A DNA stretch of 64,000 nt from Bugulina stolonifera (GCA_935421135.1 OW285197.1:4087350-4151349); one strand, 5' to 3'. Shown: positions 1 to 10,625, counted from the first letter of the stretch. Notes: generated by a model from the sequence alone, not told the origin. Numbers and translations: made by a program.

Positions 1-286
1 CCGTTGGGCTTCCGGCGGCCATGTTGTTGTGCAACTTCCGGACGACCTTATGTCGTCTTTTCCCGACACTACGTCAGGCGGAAGTCCTTTTACTATATAA
101 AGGGCGCTGTTTTACTGTTCATTGTCTCAGTCTTCACTTGGCTTTCAATAAAGACACATCTATACTTGATACAGAGACTTGCACTTCCTTTTGTCAGGTC
201 ATTCGCTTAGCGAACCGCCTACTAGGTCGGATCACTCCCTTTCAAGGTATAGTCTGAAGGTCAGACTTGGGACCAGATGGGTCGTC
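1..286 (+). repeat. R-family LTR, copy 1, part upstream of element A
   Basis: This is the 3' part of the promoter-bearing section of an LTR. It has a TATA box (TATATAA, about 94-100) and an AATAAA polyadenylation signal (147-152), and it matches copies at 8598-9400 and 35690-36319. The start of this copy lies outside the window. The LTR resumes at 8169 after the inserted element A and ends in CCATTACA at 8308. Bases 281-286 (GTCGTC) are the left target duplication of element A. No coding region is seen. The LTR family is not assigned. Confidence 0.75.
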
Positions 287-613
287 AGTAGTATAGTCAG
301 TGCAGATCTACACAGACGCCCGGCCATTTCCGCGTCGTATTAGCCCTAGATCCAAAAACTCCCCGGGCGGACGACCACCCCACCCGTCCTCTCGCCCCCT
401 CCTCTCCCCTAAACCTCACTCTATGTGCAAAGCTCTAGACCCTACTCCCCCCATCGCGGGTGGGGTTTCAAAAACCTCATCGGCTGTTCCGCGGAACCCA
501 GTCTAAAGATCAAACCCCGCGCCCCGCCCTCGCCCCGTCCCACGGCTCGGGCAAGGGGGCGCGCGTACGCGCGCGCCCCCCCGCCCCGCGAACCCCACCC
601 GTCCTCCCTCCAC
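287..613 (+). repeat. Left terminal inverted repeat of element A
   Basis: The reverse complement of 7842-8168 matches this stretch almost throughout. The outer 31 bases match the ends of element C (24779 on) at 26 positions; further in the two families are unrelated. The inner part is very rich in C on this strand and contains a palindromic CGCGCGTACGCGCGCG run. The GC-rich sequence continues to about 793 on this side only, so the right repeat was probably longer once. Confidence 0.85.
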
Positions 614-793
614 CCGTCCCCGCCCCTCCCCACCCCTCCCCTCCGCCTCGCCCTTCGCCTCGCGGCGGTTCTCGTTTGCGAGTCCAGCCGTGGCCCCACG
701 CCGCCCTCCCCCCGCCCATCCCCCGCCCCTCCCCCGCCCTCCCGCCCCAACGACCCGTCGCGGCCCTCGCGGGCGGACCGTCGGCTGGAGTAG
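614..793. other. GC-rich inner extension of the left end, not present at the right end
   Basis: C-rich low-complexity sequence directly continues the left terminal repeat. The same stretch follows the left repeat of element B (36655-36830). Neither right end has it, because the right repeats of A and B break off at different points. Long open frames across it are a by-product of base composition. I infer that the ancestral terminal repeat was about 500 bp. Confidence 0.6.
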
Positions 794-850
794 GGTGAAG
801 CGAAGGAAAATACGGGTTAGAGTAATGGTGTGTGATGTATTCTAGAATAG

Positions 851-1122
851 ATGATATACGACCATGAAAAATATGAGTTTGTTTTATAATTTTCAATACG
901 TTTGAGAGTAATAATATAAAATTAAGTGATAAAAAACTTGATACACGACTATGAAAAATATGAGTAAGGGTAATGATACACGAGTTTGTTTTAATTTTCA
1001 ATACGTTTGAGAGTAATAATATAAAATCAATCGATAAAAACCGATATACGACTATGAAGAATATGAGTAAGGCTAACGATACACGAGTTTGAGAGTAATA
1101 ATATAAAATCAATTGATAAGTA
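851..1122. repeat. Tandem repeat, about three copies of a ~100-bp AT-rich unit
   Basis: Units begin near GATATACGAC and contain ATGAAAAATATGAG and GAGAGTAATAATATAAAA. Element B has about four copies at 36890-37283. The array lies just beyond the stop of the minus-strand gene, so it forms that gene's 3' flank and may supply its polyadenylation signals. No gene is seen in it. Confidence 0.7.
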
Positions 1123-1157
1123 GACACGAATGAGTGTGAATGACAAAAGTTTTTGCC

Positions 1158-2478
1158 TCAAAACTGTGCAGTGGCAGGGAGGAGACGCTCGCCGAGGATG
1201 GAGTCTAGAACGGCGCAATCGTAGAATGTTCTCCCGCTCTTGGAAGTCTTCTGTCCCTTGTACACCATCACGGAGGGGAGGAGGTCTTTCATCGAAACTG
1301 CCAGACGTCCCGGAAGGAAGACCTCTCCCTTTTTTTCTTCGTTTCCAATCCGACACTCGTAGGTGGCAATGGAGTTGCTCGCATTATCACCATCACCGCA
1401 TCTTGGGACGTATGTGGGTCGGAGCGCGGTCACCACCAGCACAGAACCAACGGGGAATGAAGATAGCGTTTGCACTCAAAAAAATTCTTCCAACTGGGCC
1501 AAGGTCTTCTTTCTCAAGTCACCGGCCAGCTTTTTCATGGCTGCTCCTGGCAGGGAGCACACGCTCTCGATACGATTGAATGTGTTTTGTCCTTTAGCGG
1601 TCTCCTGCTGTCCCAAGTACACCATGATCCTAGGTGGAAGGGTAAGGTCCTTTAGCTCCTCTTCTTTGACATCCGCTAGCTTGGGCATGGCGTGACGAAT
1701 GTTGGTGTGAAAGCTGATGCAATGTCTCATCCCCTTGTCATCCACATAGCTTGCCCTGGCTAAGAATGCTTTTCCGAATGCCGTTTCAACCACCGAACCT
1801 CCACTCACTTCTAGCACAGTTCCTGGCTCTAGCTCTGACAGCTTCACCGTTGTCTGCAGAGAGCTCCTCTTCTCAGCTCCCATGCTCCTACAATAACGAA
1901 AGTGGTGTATATAGTTCCGACAAAGCGGTTAAACGGGAGAAAGATAGTACGATAATTTATAGATATACGAATAGGGCTACTTACATTAGGCTTGCCGCTA
2001 CTGCACGAGCTTTCTCCAGGCTTAGTCCCCCGCTCTTTTTCTTCCCCTTGCAAGAGGACTTGGTAGCTTTTTTTCCCTTCGTTGTCTCACCACCATCCAT
2101 TTCTTCCGTAGCCGTATCAGCTCCGTGGCCATCATCATCATCATCATCATCTGATATTACAATCGTCTGGGGTTTCTTCTTTTTCTTAGCACAGATTTCA
2201 TCTCCTTTTGGGTTCTTCCTCTTCTTGGTTGTTGCGGTCTCACCCCTATCCGAGGCCCGCTCCGGGGAGGACGGAGAGTCCACCATGTTAGAAAGATCCT
2301 TTCGAGCGAGACTCCCCACTCCTATTATTTTCCCCTTCTTCCGTGCCTCTTTTAACGCATCCACCTCTTCTTTCCTCTTCTGACTGCACTCTTCTTCTTC
2401 AATAATTCCATCCATTTGTGAGTCCGTTAAGCCCGCAAATAACTCTTCTTGGTTTTGGACTATGTTGTCAGTATCCAT
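1158..2478 (-). pseudogene. Acidic/basic linker plus tandem OB-like domain protein, broken copy (element A)
   Basis: Two exons on the minus strand: 2478-1985 and 1887-1158, with a GT-AG intron (1984-1888) that keeps frame. The first exon (about 165 residues) holds an acidic N-terminus, lysine-rich clusters that look like nuclear localisation signals, and a run of aspartates. The second (about 241 residues) contains two copies of one domain; each copy ends with the pattern MVYxGQxTxxxxxxF. The size, duplication and beta-rich pattern suggest OB folds, hence a single-stranded DNA-binding protein beside PolB. That role is inferred. In this copy an in-frame TGA at the position of an arginine codon in element B (near 1473-1475) stops the protein between the two repeats. 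The start ATG is intact. Confidence 0.65.
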
Positions 2479-2529
2479 CGATAATGTACTATTGTAGTAG
2501 TGTAGCTGTACAGTAGTGATGTGCTGAAC

Positions 2530-2612
2530 TTTGAATACTGAGACTGTGATCCCACTCTCCCTTTATACAACTGCTCATTTCTTGACTCCTCCTTTCTTTT
2601 TATCCAATCCCA
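2530..2612 (-). promoter_or_regulatory. Promoter of the minus-strand gene in element A
   Basis: On the minus strand a TATAAAGG box (plus-strand 2560-2567) lies about 85 bases before the start codon at 2478. CCAAT-type sequence lies behind it at about 2603-2612. The same layout is kept in elements B and C. Assignment rests on motif and position only. Confidence 0.55.
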
Positions 2613-2618
2613 ATGTGA

Positions 2619-3024
2619 CCCGAAGCTTCCCGATGCATCCCGATGCGATTCCGAAGCTTCCCGATGCTTCCCGATGCGTCCCGATGCGATTCCGAAGCTT
2701 CCCGATGCGTCCCGATGCGATTCCGAAGCTTCCCGATGCTTCCCGATGCATCCCGATGTGATTCCGAAGCTTCCCGATGCATCCCGATGCGTCCCGATGT
2801 GAATTGACACATCGGGACGCATCGGGATGCATCGGGAAGCATCGGGAAGCCTCGGAATCGCATCGGGATGCATCGGGAAGCATCGGGAAGCTTCGGAATC
2901 GCATCGGGACGCATCGGGAAGCATCGGGAAGCTTCGGAATCGCATCGGGACGCATCGGGAAGCATCGGGAAGCTTCGGAATCGCATCGGGATGCATCGGG
3001 AAGCTTCGGATTCACATCGGGGTG
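2619..3024. repeat. Palindromic repeat array between divergent genes (possible replication origin), element A
   Basis: Dozens of short units of the type CCCGATGCATCCCGATG and CCGAAGCTTCCCGATG run in one orientation up to about 2798. They run in the reverse orientation from about 2811, around the 12-base core GTGAATTGACAC. The whole is an imperfect 400-bp palindrome able to form a large cruciform. Elements B (38781-39531) and C (33551-33958) carry the same structure at different lengths. The position between two divergent promoters and its retention in all three elements suggest an origin, packaging or regulatory role. Open frames through it encode only repeated nonsense peptide. Confidence 0.8.
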
Positions 3025-3049
3025 GTATTGCCAAGGGTGGGGGGGGGGA

Positions 3050-3110
3050 TGGTTAGACTCCGCCCACTGAATACTACTATTTAAGGTATGAGTTTCTCAC
3101 TCTAGCAGCA
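3050..3110 (+). promoter_or_regulatory. Promoter of the PolB gene in element A
   Basis: A GC box (CTCCGCCC, about 3058-3065) is followed by a TATA-like TATTTAAG (about 3078-3085), and the motif CTCACTCT follows at about 3097. The block is conserved in elements B (39555-39610) and C (33970-34025). Transcription start is inferred near CTCACTCT. Confidence 0.6.
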
Positions 3111-3163
3111 TGAACAATCAGCCTCTAGTCAACAGAGTGAGAGTAAACAGAGACAGCTACCTA

Positions 3164-3427
3164 CTAGTCAGTACCTGAACAGAGATGTCAACAAGTAGAA
3201 CATAAGGTTAGTGTTAAATGGAGTAATTGGCAGCAATTGTGAAGTGTTTATTGTATAAAATACTATCAAGCTAAAAAATAACTCACTAGTCAGTACCTGA
3301 TCAGAGATGTCAACAAGTAGAACATAAGGTTAGTGTTAAATGGAGTAATTGGCAGCAATTGTGAAGTGTTTATTGTATAAAATACTATCAAGCTAAAAAA
3401 TAACTCGCACCCTACTACTATATATTT
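3164..3427 (+). repeat. Direct duplication of a 132-bp leader segment
   Basis: Two nearly identical 132-bp units start at 3164 and 3296. Each holds ATGTCAACAAGT, a donor-like AAGGTTAGTG and the start of an intron. A third, diverged unit starts near 3455 and contains the likely PolB start. Element B has only two such units. The structure looks like repeated duplication of a 5' exon and its intron. Confidence 0.7.
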
Positions 3428-3483
3428 TTATAGGGAGACTAAACAGAAACGCCTACCTTCTAGCCAGCGCATGATCAGCGGAG

Positions 3484-6400
3484 ATGTCAACAAGTGAAAA
3501 AGGTTAGTGCTAAATGAGGTATTTGGTAGCAATTGTGGATTGTTTATTGTTTATGTAGTGTGAAGTAAAAGAATAATAACTTACACCCTACCATTTTGTT
3601 TTTTTTTTCTTTTTATAGGGGGAGAGACCTCTCGTCAGGTCGAGCACACCTGTCAACTATGCGGTCTGGTTCTCAGAACAGCGTTTTCTCTAGACAGGCA
3701 CACGAAGAGAATGCATGCACAGGCTCACCCGCACAAGTGTCCCGTTTGCGGTGGATGTTTTGATGGGAGGAGAAAGCTAGGTCATCACATGAGACGATTT
3801 CATAGCGAGGGTAAGGTGGAAAAAGATGAGGGAGGTGCGGAGAAGTTTGATGATGTTTTCTGGTCTAAACCACCAACAGCTGAAGAGGGGGATGAGATGG
3901 GGGTGCTACTAGCCCGCTATTGGAGCTCCATCAGGTCCGCAATACACTCTCGTCCCGTGGAAGATATTCTCAACGTTCGAGTGTGGAGAGGGGAAGGTGA
4001 AGACGAAGGAGATGAAGAGGTGTGGACTAAGTTGAGAGCAATGTGGAAGAGAGTGCCTTGTACTGTGAAGATTAACTGTAGCGCTGGAGTCATCCTCGAG
4101 CATAAGACCAGTGGAGAGTTGCGCTACTTTCACTCATCAAGCAACAATGCCGCATTCTTCCCCAAACCAAGACTGATCAGAACAGAGAATGAGATGAGAG
4201 AGTTTTGCGAATCTGTGCAGGAGCTCGACTTGAGAGAGAGGTCAGCACAAAGGAGACCGAATACCGCTTGGGCTTTACGTCACATTGCGAATCTGACATT
4301 CTACATCTATAAACTCCTAGAGATTGGCAAGGTGGGTGGTGTAGTGAGCAAACTCCCAGACTACATACTTAACAACCGACACGTGATAGCACTAGACGTA
4401 GACTTTTGGGCTAGAGGAGGTGCGCGTCCCTACTCAGACAACTTGTGTTTCTTTAGATGCTTGGCCATGATGTATGACTGTAACTGCGACCAAAAGAAGG
4501 GATGTCGTTGCCGTCGCCCCTCTCACACCACAACACATCGCTTGTTTAAGCAATACATGAGACAAACTAAATCTTCTTCTCCGCCCTCATCAACTTTGTC
4601 AGACTTTCCCGGGGTGGGCGCGAGTGATCTGCTGGTCTTGGAAGATCATTTTGACATATCTATAATAGTCTTCTGCCTAACTGATGAGGGGGTAGCTCCG
4701 ATAGTTTGGTCATCTGGGGCACGAAACAAAGCCCGTACACTCTTTGTCAACATGTACGAAAAACACTTCAGCTGGATAAAGAATGTCGATTCGTTTGCCA
4801 GATGTTTCACCTGCAAGTTGTGCGATGGCGCTTTCACACGTTTGTCCAGCCTACGGCGACATAAGTGCTCGCCAGAGGAAGCATCGGTGTTTGTTTTCCC
4901 TGGTGGAACGTTTGGACCCCCGCCAACCATATTCACAAAACTCAAGCGAGTGGCGGGAATAGAGGTGGTGAACCCCGACCTCTTATACTACCCCTACTAT
5001 ATCACCTATGATATTGAATGCTTCATGCCAAAAGACAACCTACAAACTAACACCTCCACAATGACTTTTAGTGCAAGACACGAGTTACTGAGCATATCTG
5101 TATGTTCTAACGTCCCGGGGTTTGAGCGGGCCAAGTGTTTTGTGAGGAGTGTCGACAGCAAGGATGGAACGAAGTGCATTCGTCAATTCGTCCAATACAT
5201 AGCAAAGATTGCTGACGTGGCAGGAGATTTGTTCGGAGAAAGATTCCGGGATGTACGCAAGCGACTCTCTACTTTCCTTGCGGATCGGGCGGATAGAGAA
5301 GAAGCCTTTGCTGATGAAAAGTTCTCTAACGTCTCGACTTACAGGGTGAAGTCCGGTCCGGTCCGGTCTTAGAACAGCACATCTCCAGCGTTCCGGTGGT
5401 TGGTTTCAACTCACAAAAGTATGACCTAAATATACTAAAGGGACCTTTGCTTCGCTCTCTACAAGAGGAGGAGGGAGAAGATTTTGTCTTCATCGTTAAG
5501 CGTGTTAACAGTATGTCCTGCGTGGAGAGTAGACGTTTTAGGTTCCTTGACATATGCAACTTTATCGCACCGGGCTTCAACTACTCCAAATACTTGAAGG
5601 CATTTGGTGTGTCAGAGAGTAAGGGATTCTTTCCTTACGACTGGGTAGATTCCCTGAGAAGGTTGGATTATTATGGACTCCCTCCCCGAGAGAGTTTTTT
5701 CAACTCGCTGACTCAGCAAGAATTGAGCGAGCAAGATTATCACCACTGTCAGGTCGTGTGGGAAAGAGAGAACATGGAAACGTTCAGGGATTTTCTCATC
5801 TGGTACAACAACCTCGATGTGGCCCCATTCATCGAGGCCATTGCACGTCAGAGCTCTATCTATCGACAAAAGGGTATTGACATGTTGAAATCCGCAATCT
5901 CGCTTCCAGGCTTGGCTATCAGATGGTTGTTTATGGAGGTGGAGGCCCGACCTTATGGCTACTCTCCTCCACAAGCCGCTCTTCCGCTGCATAGGTTAAG
6001 GTCTCTCCGAGACGAACTTTGCAACTCGCAACCCATATGTCTGTTCGATGAGGAGAGCAAAAGTCTGTACCATACTCTTCGTGATAACCTCGTGGGAGGG
6101 CCGAGCATTATCTTTCACAGACATCATGAAGTTGGAGTGACCTCTATTCGAGAGAAGATGTATGGCACATCCGCAAAACCCTGTAGGTCCATTCTGGGAG
6201 TTGATGCCAATGCCCTCTACCTATACTGTATGATGGGGAATATGACTACGGGTTATCCCAGGCGGAGGCTAGAGAGCCGAGGCTTTGCTCTAGAACCTAT
6301 TATAAAGTTCAGCAAAGTGGCGCATGGTTGGTTGGAGTTCCAATCGTGGAAGAGAGGAGAGGTCATCCTTCACCAACAGAATGGAGGAGAAATGAGGATA

Positions 6401-7841
6401 GGCTGTCACAATCTACCGGTGGATGGTTATAGCGAACAGAGTCGGACGGTGTACCAATTCCACGGTTGCTACTGGCATGGGCACGAGTGCGAGCTAGGAG
6501 GGAACGGGAAAGGTGTCAGAAACATGACGAATGAAGAGCTCCGGGTGGACACTGCGAGGAAAGAAGATTACATCAAGGCTCTAGGCTATAAGCTCATCAC
6601 CACTCGGGAGTGTGAGTGGGAAGCGCGAGTTCGTTCGGATGTAGAAGTTAGGACATTTCTCGCCATCTTCTTTTCTTCTCTCTATCCGGAGAGGGGTTAC
6701 GTCAACCTCGATAAGATAATCAATAACATTCGTAGTGGAGAGAACTATGGTTTAGTGGAGTGTGACATTTCCGTACCCGAAGAGCTAAAAGCGAAGTTCT
6801 CTGAGATGGCACCTATTTTCAAGAATGTAAACGTGGGAAGAGAACATCTTAGCGAACACATGCGCGCTTTTGCCGAACAGAACGGATTCTTGAAGAGACC
6901 TCAGCGAATGCTCGTAGGGAGTCTTTTTGGCGAGCGAATCACACTACTCTCCGATCTGGCTAGATGGTATCTAGATCAAGGTTTGATAATTACCAAGATC
7001 TATCAGTTTGTTCACTTTATCCCACGAGCCATCTACAAAGACTTTGGATCTTCGGTCTCAGACGCAAGAAGAGGTGGGGATGTGAACCCCGACCTGGCCC
7101 TCTTGGCCAGCACCAGCAAGCTCGTTGGGAACTCAGCCTACGGAAAGACTATAACAAATAAAGAGAAACATAAGACTGTCAAGTATGTGGAGACAGTAGA
7201 GGAGGTGGCTGTCAAAGTGAGGAGTAGGCACTTTTCTAGCCTCAACGAAGTTGATGAAAACTACTTTGAGATAGAGCTTCACAAGAAAAAGGCAAGTGTT
7301 GACAATCTTTCTTTTTATTTTGATTCTTGATTTGACGAAACTTTTTCTGAGTGGTAGGGTAAACTCTCTCTCTCTCTTTCTTTCTTTTAGATTCGAATGG
7401 ATGTTCCATCCGTCGTAGGATTCGTTATCCTCCAGAGAGCCAAGTTGAGAATGCTAGAATTCTACTACGACTTTATGGATAGGTAAGTAGAACTAGACTA
7501 TACAAAGATTTTATCAAATCCTTCTCTATTTATTCTTTGGTGTCAACCCGTTCGTTTTATTTTCACAGATTCGTCAGCAGAGAGGACTTTGAGTACGTAG
7601 AAATGGACACGGATAGCGCTTACATGGCTCTGAGTGCTCGTAGTATAGATGAGGTCATCCGAAAAGATAAAAAAGAAGAGTTCTACAGAGAATATGGTAG
7701 ATGGTTTCCCAGACCCTTCTGCGATAGGCACAAGGGAGACTTTATCACGACCAAGGTGCTCGGCCAAGAGTGGGAGATGAGGGAATGTTGTGAGAAGGTG
7801 CAACGATACGAAACACGAACCCCCGGCCATTTTAAGGAGGA
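3484..7841 (+). pseudogene. polB: Polinton-type DNA polymerase B with zinc fingers and OTU-like domain, broken (element A)
   Basis: A short first exon (3484-3502) and a GT-AG intron lead to the main exon at 3619. Further introns are 7292-7390 (GC-AG) and 7483-7568. In order: two C2H2 zinc fingers; an OTU-like cysteine protease region (NLCFFRCLAMM, near 4442); a third C2H2-like finger; Exo I YDIEC (near 5010); Exo II FNSQKYDLN (near 5404); Exo III NNLDVAPF (near 5809); motif A VDANALYLY (near 6201); an endonuclease-like insert (FHGCYWHGHEC, near 6460); motif B KLVGNSAYG (near 7120); and motif C EMDTDSAY (near 7602). The family copies DNA by protein priming. A rearranged GGTCC repeat near 5350 shifts the frame. 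The 3' end is replaced by the right terminal repeat at 7842, with the frame running on as junk to 8013. Confidence 0.9.
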
Positions 7842-8168
7842 GTGGAGGGAGGACGGGTGGGGTTCGCGGGGCGGGGGGGCGCGCGCGTACGCGCGCCCTC
7901 TCGCCCGAGCCGTGGGACGGGGCGAGGGCGGGGCGCGGGGTTTGATCTTTAGACTGGGTTCCGCGAAACAGCCGATGAGGTTTTTGAAACCCCACCCGCG
8001 ATGGGGGGAGTAGGGTCTAGGGCTTTGCACATAGAGTGAGGTTTAGGGGAGAGGAGGGGGCGAGAGGACGGGTGGGGTGGTCGTCCGCCCGGGGAGTTTT
8101 TGGATCTAGGGCTAATGCGACGCGGAAATGGCCGGGCGTCTGTGTAGATCTGCACCGACTATACTACT
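7842..8168 (-). repeat. Right terminal inverted repeat of element A
   Basis: Inverse of 287-613, ending ...GACTATACTACT at 8168. Its inner edge cuts directly into PolB coding sequence, so the repeat and the gene were joined by a deletion. The target duplication GTCGTC follows at 8169-8174. Confidence 0.85.
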
Positions 8169-8308
8169 GTCGTCTCTGGTAGATATTGGGCTACTGAGAC
8201 TGCTCGATCTTTCATGTGATGCGAAGGCCTAGCACCACTCATAGGCACTTCAATTCTGAGTCGGTAGTTGTCCAAAGACGACCGCACCAAATCACAGAAA
8301 CCATTACA
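8169..8308 (+). repeat. R-family LTR, copy 1, part downstream of element A
   Basis: This resumes the LTR broken at 286 and ends in CCATTACA (8301-8308), the inverse of the TGTAATGG start seen in other copies. It aligns with 44238-44390. Confidence 0.75.
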
Positions 8309-8402
8309 ATATTATAGTATTCATGCGTATCTATTGAGTGAGGCAAAGATATCTTCACTCGGCAGCATCGCATATAGTGATGTAAGTCAAGGAGATTTGT
8401 AT

Positions 8403-8500
8403 TGTAATGGCCCAGGATATTTATCAGCCTGCCTGATGGGCATTAATGCCCATTAAGTGCCTGTGGTTGTCTCTCTCAACTCGTACTTGTCCAATTACTC
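8403..8500 (+). repeat. Fragment of an R-family LTR 5' end
   Basis: TGTAATGGCCCAGGATATTT at 8403 resembles the LTR start at 8598 (TGTAATGGTCAGGACATTTG), and similarity fades after about 100 bases. It is probably a degraded copy next to copy 2. The stretch 8309-8402 shows nothing I recognise. Confidence 0.4.
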
Positions 8501-8597
8501 TTGTACTTGCAGCGTATCCATGCATGTGCTTACACTTGTTCATATTTACTGTATTTCTATGTTATGTATTACAATACTTGAACTACAATGTATGTGT

Positions 8598-9400
8598 TGT
8601 AATGGTCAGGACATTTGCCTACACAACCTCAGCTTACCTGATGGACCCAATAGCACCCTAAGCGCCAAGTGGTTGTCACAGCTCTATTGTCTAGTCTTTA
8701 ACGCTCTGCACTATTAGTTACTTCATGACTCATACCTAGATTGTTATGCATGTTTTAACATACTTTTATAATTGCATGTCACTAATAGACTTATCATGTG
8801 CATTACTGAGCAATTATGTCCTTTTAATACCCATGTAAAGAGGGCCGACCTCTCAGAATTACTTGATATGTATTTTGTACATGAATTGGGTGATTTTAAG
8901 CATCTTTTGTTGTACCCAACATGTTTTGGGTCGACCTCGGGCTTCCGGCCACCATCTTGTTGTGCAATTTCCGGACGATACTACGTCGGCTTTTTACGAC
9001 ACTACATCGACCTTCTTACCAGAACTTCCTACAAAAGTTCTTATAGTACATAAAGCAGATTGTTTTTATGTTCATTGTCTCAGTTGATGCTTGAATCTCT
9101 ATAAAGACATCTATACTACTTCTACAGAGTCTTCACTTTGTAGTATTGGTCGCTCCAGTCGTCAAGGTTTTACCATGCTTCCCAAGCTTTCTGCTAGGTC
9201 GGAACATACTCTTTCCCAATATAGTAAACAAGCATTGACTCGAGACCACATGGGTCGTCTTGAGTAGTCGTTGGACTACTAGTACCTGCTGATCTTTCAG
9301 GCAACGAGAAGACCTAGCACCACCCATACAATTGTCGGTTCATCATTTTAGACAAGGGGTCGTCTTAGGACGACATCACAACCCTCCAAAAACATTCACA
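8598..9400 (+). repeat. R-family LTR, copy 2 (uninterrupted, diverged)
   Basis: Starts TGTAATGG and ends near CATTCACA, about 800 bp. It includes the sequence matching the insertion sites of elements A and B, here unoccupied (ACATGGGTCGTC near 9248). It is older than copies 1 and 3, judged from many differences. No internal retrotransposon genes are attached, so it is a solo LTR or part of a lost element. Confidence 0.65.
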
Positions 9401-10276
9401 GTATCACAAATTACTAAGTGTAAATACCCTTTTTACACCCATGTAACTGAGGCCAACATGTCGGAATTTGATATAATTAATTTTGCACCTGTTGAAATGA
9501 TATATGTAAGTTTCCTTCAAATGATGTACACTGAGGCTAAGTCTAGGGATTTTGGTGCTTGTCCAGAGATTTTGAGCCAAAAATTCCAGATTTTTTGCTC
9601 CTGCTACTTGGCAAGTATGCTTTGTTCTGTCATGCTAGTTGTTGTGCCAAGTGTTCTGTCATGGCATAACGTTTAACACTTACAATGTAGATTCAGATAG
9701 TTACTTGCAGAAGACATGTATAGCAGATGAACTCTCAGCTCTTCAGCTTAAGCTGAATTTTCAGGTATCTGACATATTTTGCCAGAGTTTGCCTACTTCT
9801 AGGTAAGTACGCCTACCATAACTACCATAACGCGTACAGTTGTCAAACATTATAAACCTTTAGTTTTTATTCTGTCTAATTTAGCCAAAAGTTTTTGGCA
9901 TTCTAGTGTGAGTCTCCAACAAGAAGAATGCCAAAAAACATGTCCAATATGAGTATACATCATATTTGAATTAAATAAAATCTCTGATTCTGCAAGTGTT
10001 TAGGGTTTAGGCTGTAGTAGCTTCTATATGTAACCTTGTTCTGTTCTGCTTATTTCTACACACATATGCACAAAATATGCTCTTTAGTACTCCCGTAGCT
10101 ATTGAATTGTGCAAGACATCACTGGGAGCATGGAATTGGTTATTGCAATCTCTGGTTAATTCCTTGAAACCAATCTACCAGAGCCTTCGGCTGTGAGAGT
10201 TACGTCACCGGAAGTAAACAAGAGTCCATATTGGGCCCATATCACAAAGGATTGCATTGGTCAAAACTTTCTGATT
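9401..10276. other. AT-rich intergenic stretch
   Basis: No gene, RNA or repeat structure that I can support. A short AGTGTTTAGGGTTTAGG run near 9996 is too short to call telomeric. Confidence 0.5.
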
Positions 10277-10281
10277 GTTTC

Positions 10282-10578
10282 TGTTGGCTTACTGAACAGC
10301 ACAGTTACAGTAAGGAAAGAGATAATGATAAATATGCAGTACCAAACTGCTTCACGATGGCTCTCCGACCTCCCCTTAGCCACCACCTACGCCACCTACG
10401 CGTTGGCTACCAGAGCACAACACGGTTGGATAATAATAATTGAATAATGTGAGCACAGACACACCGAGACTTCCACTCCGCACAAATACGTTTGTGCAAC
10501 TGACCGCAGTCCACTCGCTGCTGTCCCAATCAACGCGCATGCGTCTCGATCACCACGTGACCATTCGAAGACCTCACA
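10282..10578 (-). repeat. 3' LTR of the 10-15 kb retrotransposon
   Basis: 297 bp; on the minus strand it starts TGTGAGGTC and ends CCAACA. It matches 14742-14990 closely, apart from about 48 extra bases (about 10351-10400). Confidence 0.85.
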
Positions 10579-10625
10579 TCTCCCCCAGCTTCTCAAGAAG
10601 CTCACCACACGACGTTAGCTACTGG

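Larger units (their letters stand above)
287..8168 (+). mobile_element. Polinton-like element A (replication-gene type, 7.9 kb)
   Basis: The element begins AGTAGTATAGTCAGTGCAG and ends in the inverse. It has terminal inverted repeats of 327 bp (287-613 and 7842-8168) and a perfect 6-bp target duplication GTCGTC (281-286, 8169-8174), as expected of a Polinton integrase. It carries two divergent genes, a minus-strand OB-like protein and a plus-strand PolB, separated by a palindromic repeat array. It has no integrase, ATPase, capsid or protease gene, whereas a full Polinton of 15-20 kb carries all of these. Both genes are broken, so this copy is not autonomous. It sits inside an R-family LTR in the same orientation as element B at 36320-44231, with which it is nearly identical over most of its length. 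Confidence 0.85.

Noticed and set aside
2619..3024. The regular short repeats looked at first like a CRISPR array
   Set aside because: The units are contiguous without unique spacers, reverse orientation at a core and lie in a eukaryotic element.
2460..3084. Several open frames on both strands across the array (also at 33.6-34.0 and 38.6-39.6 kb)
   Set aside because: They encode only repeats of HREASGSFG-like or PDASRC-like peptide because the unit length preserves frame; the pattern follows the DNA repeat, not selection on protein.
7569..8013. PolB frame continuing through the right terminal repeat of A as a real C-terminus
   Set aside because: The codons after 7841 are the inverted repeat itself, and B ends differently; it is a deletion junction.
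9990..10015. Telomere-like GTTTAGGGTTTAGG
   Set aside because: Only two units, inside ordinary intergenic DNA.
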